The notes under the pieces are model-generated. The model ran no database searches and had not been told where the DNA came from. It saw only the letters and a program-made list of their open reading frames with translations. From Phytopythium helicoides (lineage: Eukaryota; Oomycota; Peronosporomycetes; Pythiales; Pythiaceae), in NCBI GenBank assembly GCA_024867545.1, contig JANFNE010000008.1, positions 310,001 through 374,000 on the forward strand: a DNA stretch of 64,000 nt, written 5' to 3'. Positions 29,784 through 41,194 of the stretch are shown here, in pieces. Positions within the stretch are counted from its first letter, which is position 1. The number at the start of each line of letters is the position of its first letter. The position numbers and the translations under genes were made by a program.

Positions 29784-32362
29784 TCACTCATCTTCTCCCT
29801 TCTCGTCCCCCGTGCCAGCCACCAAATCCTCTGCAAGCGCCTGCTCCTCGTCCGTCAGTACGCCCTTCATCGCGCTCTTGTCTCCCTTGAACACGTTGCT
29901 CACGACCGCTTCGAGTGCCGCGCGCTTGTGCTCTTCTCGCTTGACGTCTGTCGTGAAGCGCTCCATGAGACTCGGCTTGAGCGCCACAGCCGCCAGGATC
30001 TTCTCGCGATTGCGCTTCATGGCCTCGCGGAACTGCTCGCGACTCTCTTTGGCCTTTTCATTCACTTGATCGGCAGGGAGCTCCACAAATGTGCCAGAAT
30101 ATTCGTCCCTGCGACGCGCTTCCAACTGCCGCACCTGTGCAGCCACTCGTCGAGAAGCGTCTCGTAGCTTTTTCTCCCTAGCTTCCGCCTCTTGCTGCTC
30201 ACAGCGTCGTTGCTTCTCAGCTTTTGCTGCGTCAGCGAGGAGCTTCTGTACACGGAGCTGCTCAGTCTTGGTCACGAGCACTTTTTTGCTGCTGCCACCA
30301 GTCGAAATTGAGGCAGACTCCTTCTTGATCCGTCGAAGCAGCTTTTCCTGAGTCTCTTTCTCTTTCCGGAGTCGGTCTTGCTCCTCCGCTAACAGCTTCT
30401 TCCTCCGGGCTTCTTTCTTCGCGCGTAGTTCTTCCAATTTATCTGCGCGAGACTTGAAGAACTCCTTGCATTCGGTGGTGGTTTTGGTTCCATTGCACTT
30501 TGGGCCGCCTTCGCCGTCCTCATCCTCATCCACCCCTATTTGCTTTGAGCGTTTATGGGCAAGAACCCGCTCCCAATTTCTGTGAAGCCTGTCAAAGTCA
30601 GGCACAGCCTTTGGTCGACGTCGACGCTTTTCGGCCTCCCGTTCAGCTTCTTCAAGAAGCTTTTTCTTCATCTTGATGGACATCCGAGGCGGCTCAGATT
30701 GGCAGGTTGGTGAAGTAGTTGCTGCCGCCATGCGTGGTGGAAGCATCGATGACTGGAGCAGCTCTTGAGAACGCTTACGGATTCGCTCCACTCTTTGCGT
30801 CTCTGCATCCACTACTATTTCTGTGGCCTGAGACGCCATCGAAGAAGGCAAATAGGTGGTGAGAGGCACTTCTCTGGCCTTTGCGCGCTTCTCTTTTGCG
30901 AGCTCAGCATTCATTTCTCGCTGAAGCGCTCGCAGTTTCTCTAGCTTCTTTTGGCGTGCAGTTTCTTGATGCTCTAGCAATCGCTTTGGAGGTGTCGCTT
31001 TTGCAGCACGAGCAATTCGCTCTGCTGCCTCTCGCTTTCGCTGCTCTTCCTCGAGGCGACGCCGCTCTTTCTCCACAAAGAACGTACATGATCGGTGGCT
31101 AGCAGCTAGGTCAATGCTGTTGCTGTACCCTCTAGGCTGTTTCTGTGTAGGAGACATTGGTACATGCCGCCTATGAGGTTGTGTCAAATATTCATCTCGA
31201 GTAAGTCCAAACTTTGGTGATCGAGATTTTGCCAGTGTAATGACCTCAGTCTTATCACGCTGCTCAAAAATTCGCGGTGGTGGTGAGTCTGTGTTCGAAA
31301 AGTAGCAATTTGTGAGCGATAACTATGAGCGTTTCCGTCGTAGCGATTCCTTACCACTATGAACAGACCATCGAGGCGAATCAAGAGGATAAATAGGTTC
31401 TCCAGCATCATGGCCATCGTACCTTGGTGGCACATCATCGTCGTCCACAAAATCTGCTTCGTCACCAGAGAGTTCTGCCCATTGCGGAACATTCTCATCT
31501 CCTGCTTGGTCTTGGCCAAGCATGTTTGAGTGCATAGCGTTATTGCTCTCGTGTGATTCGTGGAGGTTGTCAAGCTCCTCGTATCGTTCATCAAGGACCA
31601 ATTCTCTGGCTTTCTTCTTCATAAAGGATGGTGGACGGACCTCATCATGCTCCAGTTTCCTAGCAAGTCGACGTGCTTTCTCTTCAGCTTCATGTTTCTC
31701 GCGTTTCAAATGTTCAATGGCAGCAAGATCTTGCCGTTGCGCCTACAGTAAGAAGCTAGAAATTAGCACGTAGGCATAACAGCATATAGATTTATGATCA
31801 CCTCTTTCAGCCGCCTGAGTTCATTGAGTACTTGCTCTTGGAATGAATCCGGCTGATCTTCGGGTTGCTGCTTCGAGTCTGACAAGGACTCTTGAGGAGA
31901 CAGGTCCTTTCTAGATGACATTCGAGAAACAACAGAGTAATTTGAAAGGTTCCTACTCGTCCTTTTGGTTGGCGATGTGCAGGTTTCGAACCGTCGTGTT
32001 GACTCTTGCGAACCATCGACAGCAGTGCCACACCTAGTCCAACTTGGGCCAACTGAAGATGGTCTCGAATCCGAGGAACCCCTTACATCAGTAGAAAGAT
32101 GTTGTTTCGTGGCACTGGATCGCCGTTGAATCTTGATATCGCGGATGATCCTCGCTATTGTTTCCGACTGAAATCAGTTGAGGGGAGAGACAAAGTAAAA
32201 ATCAACAATCTACCAGCCGTTCTAATAACAACCTCAATATACCTCTTGCCGTTGCTCTTCGTCATCTAGTAGCCGATATCTCGAGAAGGATATCGATGAC
32301 TTGCGCAAATCATTAGTGAGCTCACTGCTGTGTTGAGCACTACCTTTCAGGGCTCCCGACAT
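29784..32362 (-). CDS. FAM161-like coiled-coil protein (probable ciliary/basal-body protein)
   Basis: Exons 32362-32243, 32167-31802, 31742-31355 and 31288-29784 join in frame to 792 residues. The introns are 75, 59 and 66 nt. The N-terminal third is Ser-rich and of low complexity. The rest is long, charged coiled coil. The segment with VPLTTYLP, then RIRKRSQELLQSS.LPPRM and KAVPDFDRLHRNWE, resembles the FAM161/UPF0564 domain of centrosome and basal-body proteins. A role in the zoospore flagellum would fit an oomycete. The FAM161 match is by eye only. The start MSGALKG is inferred; the frame is open further upstream. Intron 1 contains the left breakpoint of the large inverted repeat. Confidence 0.58.
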
Positions 32363-32555
32363 TGCGCTTGTCTTGTACTTGAGCAGTTCTGGCACCAATG
32401 CATCAGAGAAATGGATGGTGTTCAAACCACAATTCCGAAGCGAAAAATACCTCCGTGGGGTTCTAAAAATAATATAAACACACACACACACAGCTCGCGC
32501 ATCAACTCGAAATCCTTCCAACACCAAAGGTTGTTCTTTCCCGCGACCGAGTTAT

Positions 32556-33626
32556 TTAGCACAAAATGTTGCTGGGCTGTCCGCTGCAACTGCCCTGGCC
32601 GCCAGTCACGGCCAGATTCTTGAACTCCCAGCTGGACACAACGTCCGGGTTGGCCTTGATGTCGTAGATGTTCTTTGCTGTCCCCGAGAGTCCGTCGATC
32701 GTGATGTTAGTGATTGGCACCATACTCGTCGGGGTGCCCGAATACCCTCCCTTGGTCTTGTTGTAGTCGGAGTGGACGACAATTCCGTTCTTGCAGTTCT
32801 CGATCTTGTTATTGATGTACTCGACGTTGGCGACCTGGCCAACAAGACCAATGATCGTCTTGATGCGAATACCGTTGTCATTGTCGACAATCGTGTTGTT
32901 GATCACCTTGAGACCATTGAGAATGTCCGAGTCGTCGACAACAGTGCCTCCAAGAGAGCCGATCGAGATGCCGTGTCCCCCGTTGCAGTAATTGTTCGAG
33001 AAGACGGTGTTGTTGCTCGACTGCATGGCAAGGCAGTCATCCTGGTTGTACACACGACAGTTCGTGATGGTAACATGGTCATTGCGTCCAAGGTCGAAGC
33101 CATCCGTGTTCTTGGCGAGACCCTTCCCCGCACTCGAGTCCAGCGTGAGTCCGCTGACCGTCGTGTCCTTCGAGCTTAGGATACTGAACGTGCGGTACGG
33201 CGAGTTCGTGATGGTGATGTCCGACAGCGTGGACGAAATAACCTTGTTGAGACGGAAGAAGACCGGACGAGTGACCGACTGACCTTGCGGCCAGTACCAC
33301 GAGCCCTGCCCATCCAACGTTCCCGAGCCCGTGACCGTCAGGTTCTTTCCCGTGAGCTTGATGAGTGGTCCCTCCCAGAGTTTGGGCTCAAAGGTGGAGT
33401 TGCCCTCGAACTTGATGGTAGCACCAGTCTTGGCCTTCGTCAAGTCGAGCATCACGCCAGCGGGGACTGTAAGCGAGTCAATCACAAGCGAGCTGCAGCC
33501 AGAGATGTCGGTGCCAGTCTCGTAGGTACCGGAGAGTACGCAATCGCCATTGTTGGTAGCTAGTGTAGCGGAGGAGACAGCAGCGAGCAGAGCGACGAGC
33601 GCCGAGACAAGACCGAAGACCTTCAT
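32556..33626 (-). CDS. Secreted polygalacturonase PG3 (GH28, second subfamily)
   Basis: An intronless 356-residue protein starting MKVFGLVSALVALLAAVSS, a signal peptide. GH28 motifs are intact: KNTDGFD, NQDDCLAM, GHGISIGS and RIKTI. It differs clearly from PG1/2/4 (ATIKFEGNSTFEP, WYWPQGQ) and forms a second subfamily with PG6. It has several N-x-S/T sites. It ends 194 bases before the FAM161-like ATG on the same strand. The mirror copy is PG6, which differs at a handful of residues. Confidence 0.92.
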   Translation of the reverse strand: MKVFGLVSALVALLAAVSSATLATNNGDCVLSGTYETGTDISGCSSLVIDSLTVPAGVMLDLTKAKTGATIKFEGNSTFEPKLWEGPLIKLTGKNLTVTGSGTLDGQGSWYWPQGQSVTRPVFFRLNKVISSTLSDITITNSPYRTFSILSSKDTTVSGLTLDSSAGKGLAKNTDGFDLGRNDHVTITNCRVYNQDDCLAMQSSNNTVFSNNYCNGGHGISIGSLGGTVVDDSDILNGLKVINNTIVDNDNGIRIKTIIGLVGQVANVEYINNKIENCKNGIVVHSDYNKTKGGYSGTPTSMVPITNITIDGLSGTAKNIYDIKANPDVVSSWEFKNLAVTGGQGSCSGQPSNILC

Positions 33627-35048
33627 TGCAGATGTGGAGTAGTTCTCTTGATTTGGAAGGCACGGAGCAGATCCCGAAGTGAGAAGGTTGAAGAGAAGAG
33701 AGCTGGGGCGGAGGCGACGGTATTAATCGGTTAGTTTGGCAGCGTCGATTGTGGGCGAATCCGTGAAAGTCTTTTCTTGATCACAAGCCTTCGCGTGTTC
33801 GAGCTTTCAGTGTGATTATAATTGCATGCAATGTCAAGGATTGGCAGACCACATTTGTTGTGTCCGAGGACTCAACTCGCACGAAGGTGACGACACACGT
33901 CAGGTGCACTTTTGTCCCCGCTCATGGTGTCTGAGATCGTTCCAACCGTAACGTCGCAGATTTACTCGCCCGTCGTCGGGCAAACCTTCGCGATGAGGCA
34001 TGAGACCTCGCAATGAGACGATGACATCACGCTCGGCTACAAGGTTGTGCGGCAATTCACAGCCAGCAAATGCATGGCCGTAATGCACTGCTCGCGCCGC
34101 TCGGGTTTGATTGATTGTGGCAGGATATCTATGGGATGGGAATTGGTTTGCTGCGCTGCTCTTGCCGCTGATATGATAGCCATTGGTACATTTTTCACAA
34201 GGCATGAAAATGCTTCTAAGGGTGAGTGAGTGAGGCATAAGTCTGTCCGAGTTGCTTCCGATCTCGAGAGATGACATCCGCACAGCGTTCGTTGCTTCCC
34301 TTCACGGGATCCACATGGATAGGGTGTCGCACAAAAATGGCCGCGGACAGCGAACAGGCACACAAAACAAGTTGAAGTCAAACTTGCGCAGCGACAGATT
34401 GAAATCACAACAAGGCACGAGGGCACTATATAGTGTATACAGTGCCCTCATGAATATCTCATGCCATGCCCATGGACGGCGGATCGAAATCACAAAGTGA
34501 CGCCATTCCTGTGATTACCATCGTCCTTGAGTATCTGTAGCGACGCACACAAGCGCACGCAACGACGGCGCCTTGCTTCCCGGTGACCGAGGTGAGAGGA
34601 TCGCTCTTGGCACGTCGAGGGACCGCATCTTCCGCGCAAAGCAGTCACGGAGCTAAATGACAACGACAGAAACCGCTCCACTTCACCTGCTACCTCTCCT
34701 GTCCTGTCATGCCCTGTCCTGTCGTGTTCTGCCTGTCTCGGCAAAAGCAACAGCTTTGCCCCACTTTGGATTGAAGATTGAAGACTCGATTTGACATTGG
34801 ACACAGTGACGTGAGATTTGATCCGTGACATCCTCGTGTGGCATACATCAAAAAGCAACTTCATTGCTGTGGAGTGTTGGTAACATGGCTGCCAACGGTG
34901 CGCTCGCAAACCAATGAATGCTACTGTGGCTACACTACCGAAATCAAGTTGTATGCTGGCCAACTGTCGCCTCTCATATCCACGGCGACGAACAAACACA
35001 CAAAACCCAACCCAACCCAATCCTTCGCTGCCGTCTTTGTCACTACGA
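33627..35048. other. Intergenic between PG3 and PG4, with a foldback motif
   Basis: About 1.4 kb, no gene supported. It holds a perfect 9-bp stem (GAGGGCACT / AGTGCCCTC) around ACTATATAGT-like sequence at 34419-34449, flanked by direct copies of GAAATCACAA (34401 and about 34485). The same structure is mirrored at 40363-40393. Pyrimidine-rich sequence near 33640-33700 precedes PG3. Confidence 0.5.
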
Positions 35049-36134
35049 TTACGACGACTTGCACGGGAGCGAGACAGAACTGGGCTGGCCAGTGCACGTG
35101 CCCACGGCGCCCGTCACCGTGACGCCCTTGAAGTCCCAGCTCGACGTCACGCTCGGGTTGGCCTTGATGTCGTAGATCTTGGTGGCCGTTCCGGACAGAC
35201 CGTTAATGGTGATGTGCGTGATGCCGACCTTGCTCGAGGCCGTACCCGAGTATCCTCCCTTGCTCTTGTCGTAGTCCGAGTGGATGACGATGCCATTCTT
35301 GACGTTCGTGAGCACGTTACTCGTGTAGTTGGCGTAGGTGACGAGACCCTCGAGTCCGATGATGGTCTTGATGCGGATACCGTTGTCGCTGTTGATGATC
35401 TTGTTGTTGTACACCGTAAGGCCGTTGACCGTGTCGGAGGAGTCGACGGCGGTTCCGCCGATGGAGCCGATGGAGATGCCGTGACCTCCCGTGCATGTGT
35501 TTCCCGTGAAGAAGGTGTTGGTGCTGGACTGCATGGCGAGACAGTCGTCCTGGTTGGTGATGTGGCAACCCGTGATGGTGACGTGGTCGTTGCGGCTGAG
35601 GTCGAAGCCGTCCGTGTTCTTGGCGACACCGTCGCCGGCGCTCGAATCGAGGATGAGACCACTGAGTGTCGTGTAGGTGGAGCTGAGAATGCTGAAGGTG
35701 CGGAAGGGTGAGTTCTTGAGCGTGAAACCCGACAGCGTGGAAGACGCGACCTTGCTGAGGCGGAAGAAGACGGGACGCGTAACCGACTGGCCCTGCTTCC
35801 AGTACCACGCTCCTTGGCCGTCGAGCGTGCCGGTGCCGCCGACCTTGAGGTTGGTTCCCGTGAGTAGCACGAGCGGTCCGTCCCAGAGCTTGGTGCCGAA
35901 CGTCGTCGTTCCCTGGAACGTGATGGTGGCACCGGTCTTGGCCTTGGTCAGGTCGAGCGTGACGCCGGCCGGCACGGTCAGCGAGTTGATGACGACAGTG
36001 CTACACGTGGAGATGTCGTTGTTGGCATAGGTTCCCGTGAGCGTGCACGGGTCGGCTTCTTGAGTCATGTCGGCTCCGGCGGCGAGCGCGGCAAGGATGG
36101 CGGCGATGGTCGAGGCGAGTCCGAAGATCTTCAT
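35049..36134 (-). CDS. Secreted endo-polygalacturonase PG4 (GH28)
   Basis: An intronless protein of 361 residues with signal peptide and complete GH28 motifs (NTD, DD, GHG, RIK at the same positions as in PG2). The protein is identical to PG5 and PG7 as far as I can compare. Subfamily marks are GTKLWDG, AWYWKQGQS, SSTYTTLSGLILDSS and GGYSGTASS. It is head to head with PG5 at the centre of the large inverted repeat. Confidence 0.93.
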   Translation of the reverse strand: MKIFGLASTIAAILAALAAGADMTQEADPCTLTGTYANNDISTCSTVVINSLTVPAGVTLDLTKAKTGATITFQGTTTFGTKLWDGPLVLLTGTNLKVGGTGTLDGQGAWYWKQGQSVTRPVFFRLSKVASSTLSGFTLKNSPFRTFSILSSTYTTLSGLILDSSAGDGVAKNTDGFDLSRNDHVTITGCHITNQDDCLAMQSSTNTFFTGNTCTGGHGISIGSIGGTAVDSSDTVNGLTVYNNKIINSDNGIRIKTIIGLEGLVTYANYTSNVLTNVKNGIVIHSDYDKSKGGYSGTASSKVGITHITINGLSGTATKIYDIKANPSVTSSWDFKGVTVTGAVGTCTGQPSSVSLPCKSS

Positions 36135-36230
36135 GATGGTGGGTTGGTCGGTCGGTTGGTTGGTCGGTAGTAGAGGTGGTAGCAGGAGTTGCTTGGTTGG
36201 TGGATTTGCTTGGCTTGTGTGGCGCGAGGC

Positions 36231-36245
36231 AAATTGCGGAATGGA
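36231..36245 (-). promoter_or_regulatory. Inr/FPR core promoter of PG4
   Basis: TCCATTCCGCAATTT on the minus strand, about 100 bases before the ATG, matches the oomycete core promoter consensus. Confidence 0.65.
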
Positions 36246-36901
36246 GAAAGTCGAGCTTGACGACTCGTTCCCGGTTGACGAGCGGTCGGCCACACTGCGC
36301 TCCGCTACGCTGCGCTCTGCTGAGACCGAGCGCTCGCTGTTCGTGCTATGTGATATTTACTGTGCTTTGCGACTACTGCGCTTCTCCCTGCGTACCGGTA
36401 TGCTTGGAGCCTTGAAGCACGAAGTACAGTAAACTTGGATTGGCTCGGACTGCCAGTCGCCAGATCGTGACTGATCGCTGCAGTCGAGCGAGGTGGAAGT
36501 GTTGCACGCATCGACTGTTTTTGCATGTGACCATGCTCAGATTATCGATAGTGCTTGGCGTGGTGACTAGTGATGTGTCAAGCTGAGAAAGGATCTCCAC
36601 GATGCAATATCTTCCGAGATGGGCGAGATTTGCGATAGGATCCCAAGAAGAAGCAAGCAATACTGCTGTTCGAGGTGGATTGCAGACGCTGCAGTTGTGT
36701 CTGCTAATATTTCTCTATGCTAGCACACATAGACGCAGTCGCTTGTTGAGGGCATCTTGGGCCGGGCGTCGTGTCCGCGTACTTTGATTGCGCTAAGGTA
36801 GATCGAGTGCTTAAAATACACCTGTGAAATTAAAGTGTGGGCGATCAGCACATGCTTAGCAATGCCTGCTGCAACATGGTTGTGGCTAGCATCCTCTTAG
36901 A

Positions 36902-37911
36902 AGCGTTTTGGACGCAGCTTAGAGTTGATGCAGTTCAGGCAGTCGAAAAAACCTGTTACTGAAGCATGTGTGTGGAGACGCTTACTGAAAACGCTAGTCG
37001 CTGAGGTGGGCCAGATAGAGAAAAATTTGAAGTGTTGTCTGCACCATATGAGATGGGCGAGAAATTGCCACGTGATTGTGCGATTGCACAGCGAATTAGA
37101 TCCGGTGTTCGGACTCGAACCGAAAAATAAAAACGTCATTCACGCCAGTTCCTTGAAGTGTCTACGGCTCTGTGCAAGCGTTCAATGAGAGACACTTGAC
37201 GTAACTGTAGTCGCCAAGCTGTCAAGCTCCCCATCCTTCTAGATGTCTTTGATTACCAGCATTATCGTGCCATTCCTGAGATCACTGGCGTTGACGAACC
37301 TCAAGCAGGCGCTCAGTGGATTTTCACATTTTTTCACACTTGGACCTTGGTGTACTGCACTCTAGTGGGTGCACATTTTGTATGATAATAAAGCTGGGGA
37401 AAAAAGCAATCTGACCTCAGATGCTTCCTTGTTTGTTGTCATCCTTTTCGATCAACAGTCTGCTAAAGCATCAAAGACAAGAGCCTCAAGAAAATACGCA
37501 GACACTGCCGTTGCAAGTAGCGGCCGATAGGGTCTAGTCGCTACGCGGGATGCTGTAGAAGCAGCTGTAACTCGAGAGGGGAAATTGCCTTCGAGCATCA
37601 CAATTGTTGCTTGTTTGTGTGGATTCACCCACGCTTGGATTTTTTTTTTTTTTCATGCACGAACGATGAAAATGTGGAGTGGGTGAATCTAAATCACTCA
37701 CAATCACTCACACCGACGGACCTTTGTCCACAACGTAGCGACAGCTAACTCTCGTGAGATCGGGCTGTACTACCTCGTATCACCTTCAAGATGGACAGTT
37801 AACCCAACCATCAACGCGTTTCTCAAGGCATCGACGGCGTAAACTCCGAGCAAATCCGAAGCTACAGATTCGGACACATGACATGCCAATCTCCAGGAGT
37901 CAAAAACACAT
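36902..37911. other. Central spacer of inverted repeat 2
   Basis: About 1,010 bases of non-palindromic sequence between the arms. It is nearly the same as the spacer at 45982-46998 of the third pair. No protein gene is supported. It has a Pol III B-box-like GGTTCGAGTCC on the minus strand (37111-37121) in a perfect 5-bp stem with 7-base loop (37108-37124). It also holds a T15 or so run near 37640 flanked by the inverted pair GATTCACCCAC / GTGGGTGAATC. Confidence 0.55.
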
Positions 37912-38566
37912 CTAAGAGGATGCTAGCCACAACCATGTTGCAGCAGGCATTGCTAAGCATGTGCTGATCGCCCACACTTTAATTTCACAGGTGTATTTTA
38001 AGCACTCGATCTACCCTAGCGCAATCAAAGTTCGCGGACACGACGCCCGGCCCAAGATGCCCTCAACAAGCGACTGCGTCTATGTGTGCTAGCATAGAGA
38101 AATATTAGCAGACACAACTGCAGCGTCTGCAATCCACCTCGAACAGCAGTATTGCTTGCTTCTTCTTGGGATCCTATCGCAAATCTCGCCCATCTCGGAA
38201 GATATTGCATCGTGGAGATCCTTTCTCAGCTTGACACATCACTAGTCACCACGCCAAGCACTATCGATAATCTGAGCATGGTCACATGCAAAAACAGTCG
38301 ATGCGTGCAACACTTCCACCTCGCTCGACTGCAGCGATCAGTCACGATCTGGCGACTGGCAGTCCGAGCCAATCCAAGTTTACTGTACTTCGTGCTTCAA
38401 GGCTCCAAGCATACCGGTACGCAGGGAGAAGCGCAGTAGTCGCAAAGCACAGTAAATATCACATAGCACGAACAGCGAGCGCTCGGTCTCAGCAGAGCGC
38501 AGCGTAGCGGAGCGCAGTGTGGCCGACCGCTCGTCAACCGGGAACGAGTCGTCAAGCTCGACTTTC

Positions 38567-38581
38567 TCCATTCCGCAATTT
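38567..38581 (+). promoter_or_regulatory. Inr/FPR core promoter of PG5
   Basis: TCCATTCCGCAATTT, about 100 bases before the PG5 ATG; exact mirror of the PG4 element. Confidence 0.65.
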
Positions 38582-38677
38582 GCCTCGCGCCACACAAGCC
38601 AAGCAAATCCACCAACCAAGCAACTCCTGCTACCACCTCTACTACCGACCAACCAACCGACCGATCAACCCACCATC

Positions 38678-39763
38678 ATGAAGATCTTCGGACTCGCCTC
38701 GACCATCGCCGCCATCCTTGCCGCGCTCGCCGCCGGAGCCGACATGACTCAAGAAGCCGACCCGTGCACGCTCACGGGAACCTATGCCAACAACGACATC
38801 TCCACGTGTAGCACTGTCGTCATCAACTCGCTGACCGTGCCGGCCGGCGTCACGCTCGACCTGACCAAGGCCAAGACCGGCGCCACCATCACGTTCCAGG
38901 GAACGACGACGTTCGGCACCAAGCTCTGGGACGGACCGCTCGTGCTACTCACGGGAACCAACCTCAAGGTCGGCGGCACCGGCACGCTCGACGGCCAAGG
39001 AGCGTGGTACTGGAAGCAGGGCCAGTCGGTTACGCGTCCCGTCTTCTTCCGCCTCAGCAAGGTCGCGTCTTCCACGCTGTCGGGTTTCACGCTCAAGAAC
39101 TCACCCTTCCGCACCTTCAGCATTCTCAGCTCCACCTACACGACACTCAGTGGTCTCATCCTCGATTCGAGCGCCGGCGACGGTGTCGCCAAGAACACGG
39201 ACGGCTTCGACCTCAGCCGCAACGACCACGTCACCATCACGGGTTGCCACATCACCAACCAGGACGACTGTCTCGCCATGCAGTCCAGCACCAACACCTT
39301 CTTCACGGGAAACACCTGCACGGGAGGCCACGGCATCTCCATCGGCTCCATCGGCGGAACCGCCGTCGACTCCTCTGACACGGTCAACGGCCTCACGGTC
39401 TACAACAACAAGATCATCAACAGCGACAACGGCATCCGCATCAAGACCATCATCGGACTCGAGGGTCTCGTCACCTACGCCAACTACACGAGTAACGTGC
39501 TCACGAACGTCAAGAATGGCATCGTCATCCACTCGGACTACGACAAGAGCAAGGGAGGATACTCGGGTACGGCCTCGAGCAAGGTCGGCATCACGCACAT
39601 CACCATCAACGGTCTGTCGGGAACGGCCACCAAGATCTACGACATCAAGGCCAACCCGAGCGTGACGTCGAGCTGGGACTTCAAGGGCGTCACGGTGACG
39701 GGCGCCGTGGGCACGTGCACTGGCCAGCCCAGCTCTGTCTCGCTCCCGTGCAAGTCGTCGTAA
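38678..39763 (+). CDS. Secreted endo-polygalacturonase PG5 (GH28)
   Basis: An intronless 361-residue protein, identical in translation to PG4 and PG7, with signal peptide and all GH28 catalytic motifs. It is the mirror partner of PG4. Flanks are also mirrored, so the pair is one palindromic duplication rather than two independent insertions. Confidence 0.93.
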   Translation: MKIFGLASTIAAILAALAAGADMTQEADPCTLTGTYANNDISTCSTVVINSLTVPAGVTLDLTKAKTGATITFQGTTTFGTKLWDGPLVLLTGTNLKVGGTGTLDGQGAWYWKQGQSVTRPVFFRLSKVASSTLSGFTLKNSPFRTFSILSSTYTTLSGLILDSSAGDGVAKNTDGFDLSRNDHVTITGCHITNQDDCLAMQSSTNTFFTGNTCTGGHGISIGSIGGTAVDSSDTVNGLTVYNNKIINSDNGIRIKTIIGLEGLVTYANYTSNVLTNVKNGIVIHSDYDKSKGGYSGTASSKVGITHITINGLSGTATKIYDIKANPSVTSSWDFKGVTVTGAVGTCTGQPSSVSLPCKSS

Positions 39764-41194
39764 TCGTAGTGACAAAGACGGCAGCGAAGGATTGGGTTGG
39801 GTTGGGTTTTGTGTGTTTGTTCGTCGCCGTGGATATGAGAGGCGACAGTTGGCCAGCATACAACTTGATTTCGGTAGTGTAGCCACAGTAGCATTCATTG
39901 GTTTGCGAGCGCACCGTTGGCAGCCATGTTACCAACACTCCACAGCAATGAAGTTGCTTTTTGATGTATGCCACACGAGGATGTCACGGATCAAATCTCA
40001 CGTCACTGTGTCCAATGTCAAATCGAGTCTTCAATCTTCAATCCAAAGTGGGGCAAAGCTGTTGCTTTTGCCGAGACAGGCAGAACACGACAGGACAGGG
40101 CATGACAGGACAGGAGAGGTAGCAGGTGAAGTGGAGCGGTTTCTGTCGTTGTCATTTAGCTCCGTGACTGCTTTGCGCGGAAGATGCGGTCCCTCGACGT
40201 GCCAAGAGCGATCCTCTCACCTCGGTCACCGGGAAGCAAGGCGCCGTCGTTGCGTGCGCTTGTGTGCGTCGCTACAGATACTCAAGGACGATGGTAATCA
40301 CAGGAATGGCGTCACTTTGTGATTTCGATCCGCCGTCCATGGGCATGGCATGAGATATTCATGAGGGCACTGTATACACTATATAGTGCCCTCGTGCCTT
40401 GTTGTGATTTCAATCTGTCGCTGCGCAAGTTTGACTTCAACTTGTTTTGTGTGCCTGTTCGCTGTCCGCGGCCATTTTTGTGCGACACCCTATCCATGTG
40501 GATCCCGTGAAGGGAAGCAACGAACGCTGTGCGGATGTCATCTCTCGAGATCGGAAGCAACTCGGACAGACTTATGCCTCACTCACTCACCCTTAGAAGC
40601 ATTTTCATGCCTTGTGAAAAATGTACCAATGGCTATCATATCAGCGGCAAGAGCAGCGCAGCAAACCAATTCCCATCCCATAGATATCCTGCCACAATCA
40701 ATCAAACCCGAGCGGCGCGAGCAGTGCATTACGGCCATGCATTTGCTGGCTGTGAATTGCCGCACAGCCATGTACAGTTTGTAGCCGAGTGTGATGTCAT
40801 CGTCTCATTGCGAGGCCTCATGCCTCATCGCGAAGGTTTGCCCGACGACGGGCGAGTAAATCTGCGACGTTACGGTTGGAACGATCTCAGACACCGTGAG
40901 CGGGGACAAAAGTGCACCTGACGTGTGTCGTCACCTTCGTGCGAGTTGAGTCCTCGGACACAACAAATGTGGTCTGCCAATCCTTGACATTGCATGCAAT
41001 TATAATCACACTGAAAGCTCGAACACGCGAAGGCTTGTGATCAAGAAAAGACTGTTATAGATTCGCCCACAATCGGCGCTGCCAAACTAACCGATTAATA
41101 CCGTCGCCTCCGCCCCAGCTCTCTTCCCTTCAACCTTCTCACTTCGGGATCTGCTCCGTGCCTGCCAAATCAAGAGAACTACTCCACATCTGCA
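39764..41194. other. Intergenic between PG5 and PG6
   Basis: Mirror image of 33627-35048 with a small insertion near 40772 (about six bases). It holds the second copy of the foldback motif at 40363-40393. TCTCACTTCGG near 41136 could be the PG6 initiator. No gene supported. Confidence 0.5.

Larger units (their letters stand above)
32180..36901. repeat. Left arm of large inverted repeat 2 (PG3, PG4)
   Basis: This 4.7 kb segment is mirrored at 37912-42608 with very high identity. Mirror sums are 74812 through PG4 and its flanks and 74821 at PG3, so only a few small indels separate the arms. It contains FAM161-like exon 1, PG3, PG4 and all intergenic sequence. The outer breakpoint falls in FAM161-like intron 1 at about 32180. 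Confidence 0.9.

Noticed and set aside
37108..37124. tRNA gene suggested by a T-arm-like hairpin
   Set aside because: No matching acceptor stem, D-arm or anticodon arm at the right distance; at most a tRNA-derived element.
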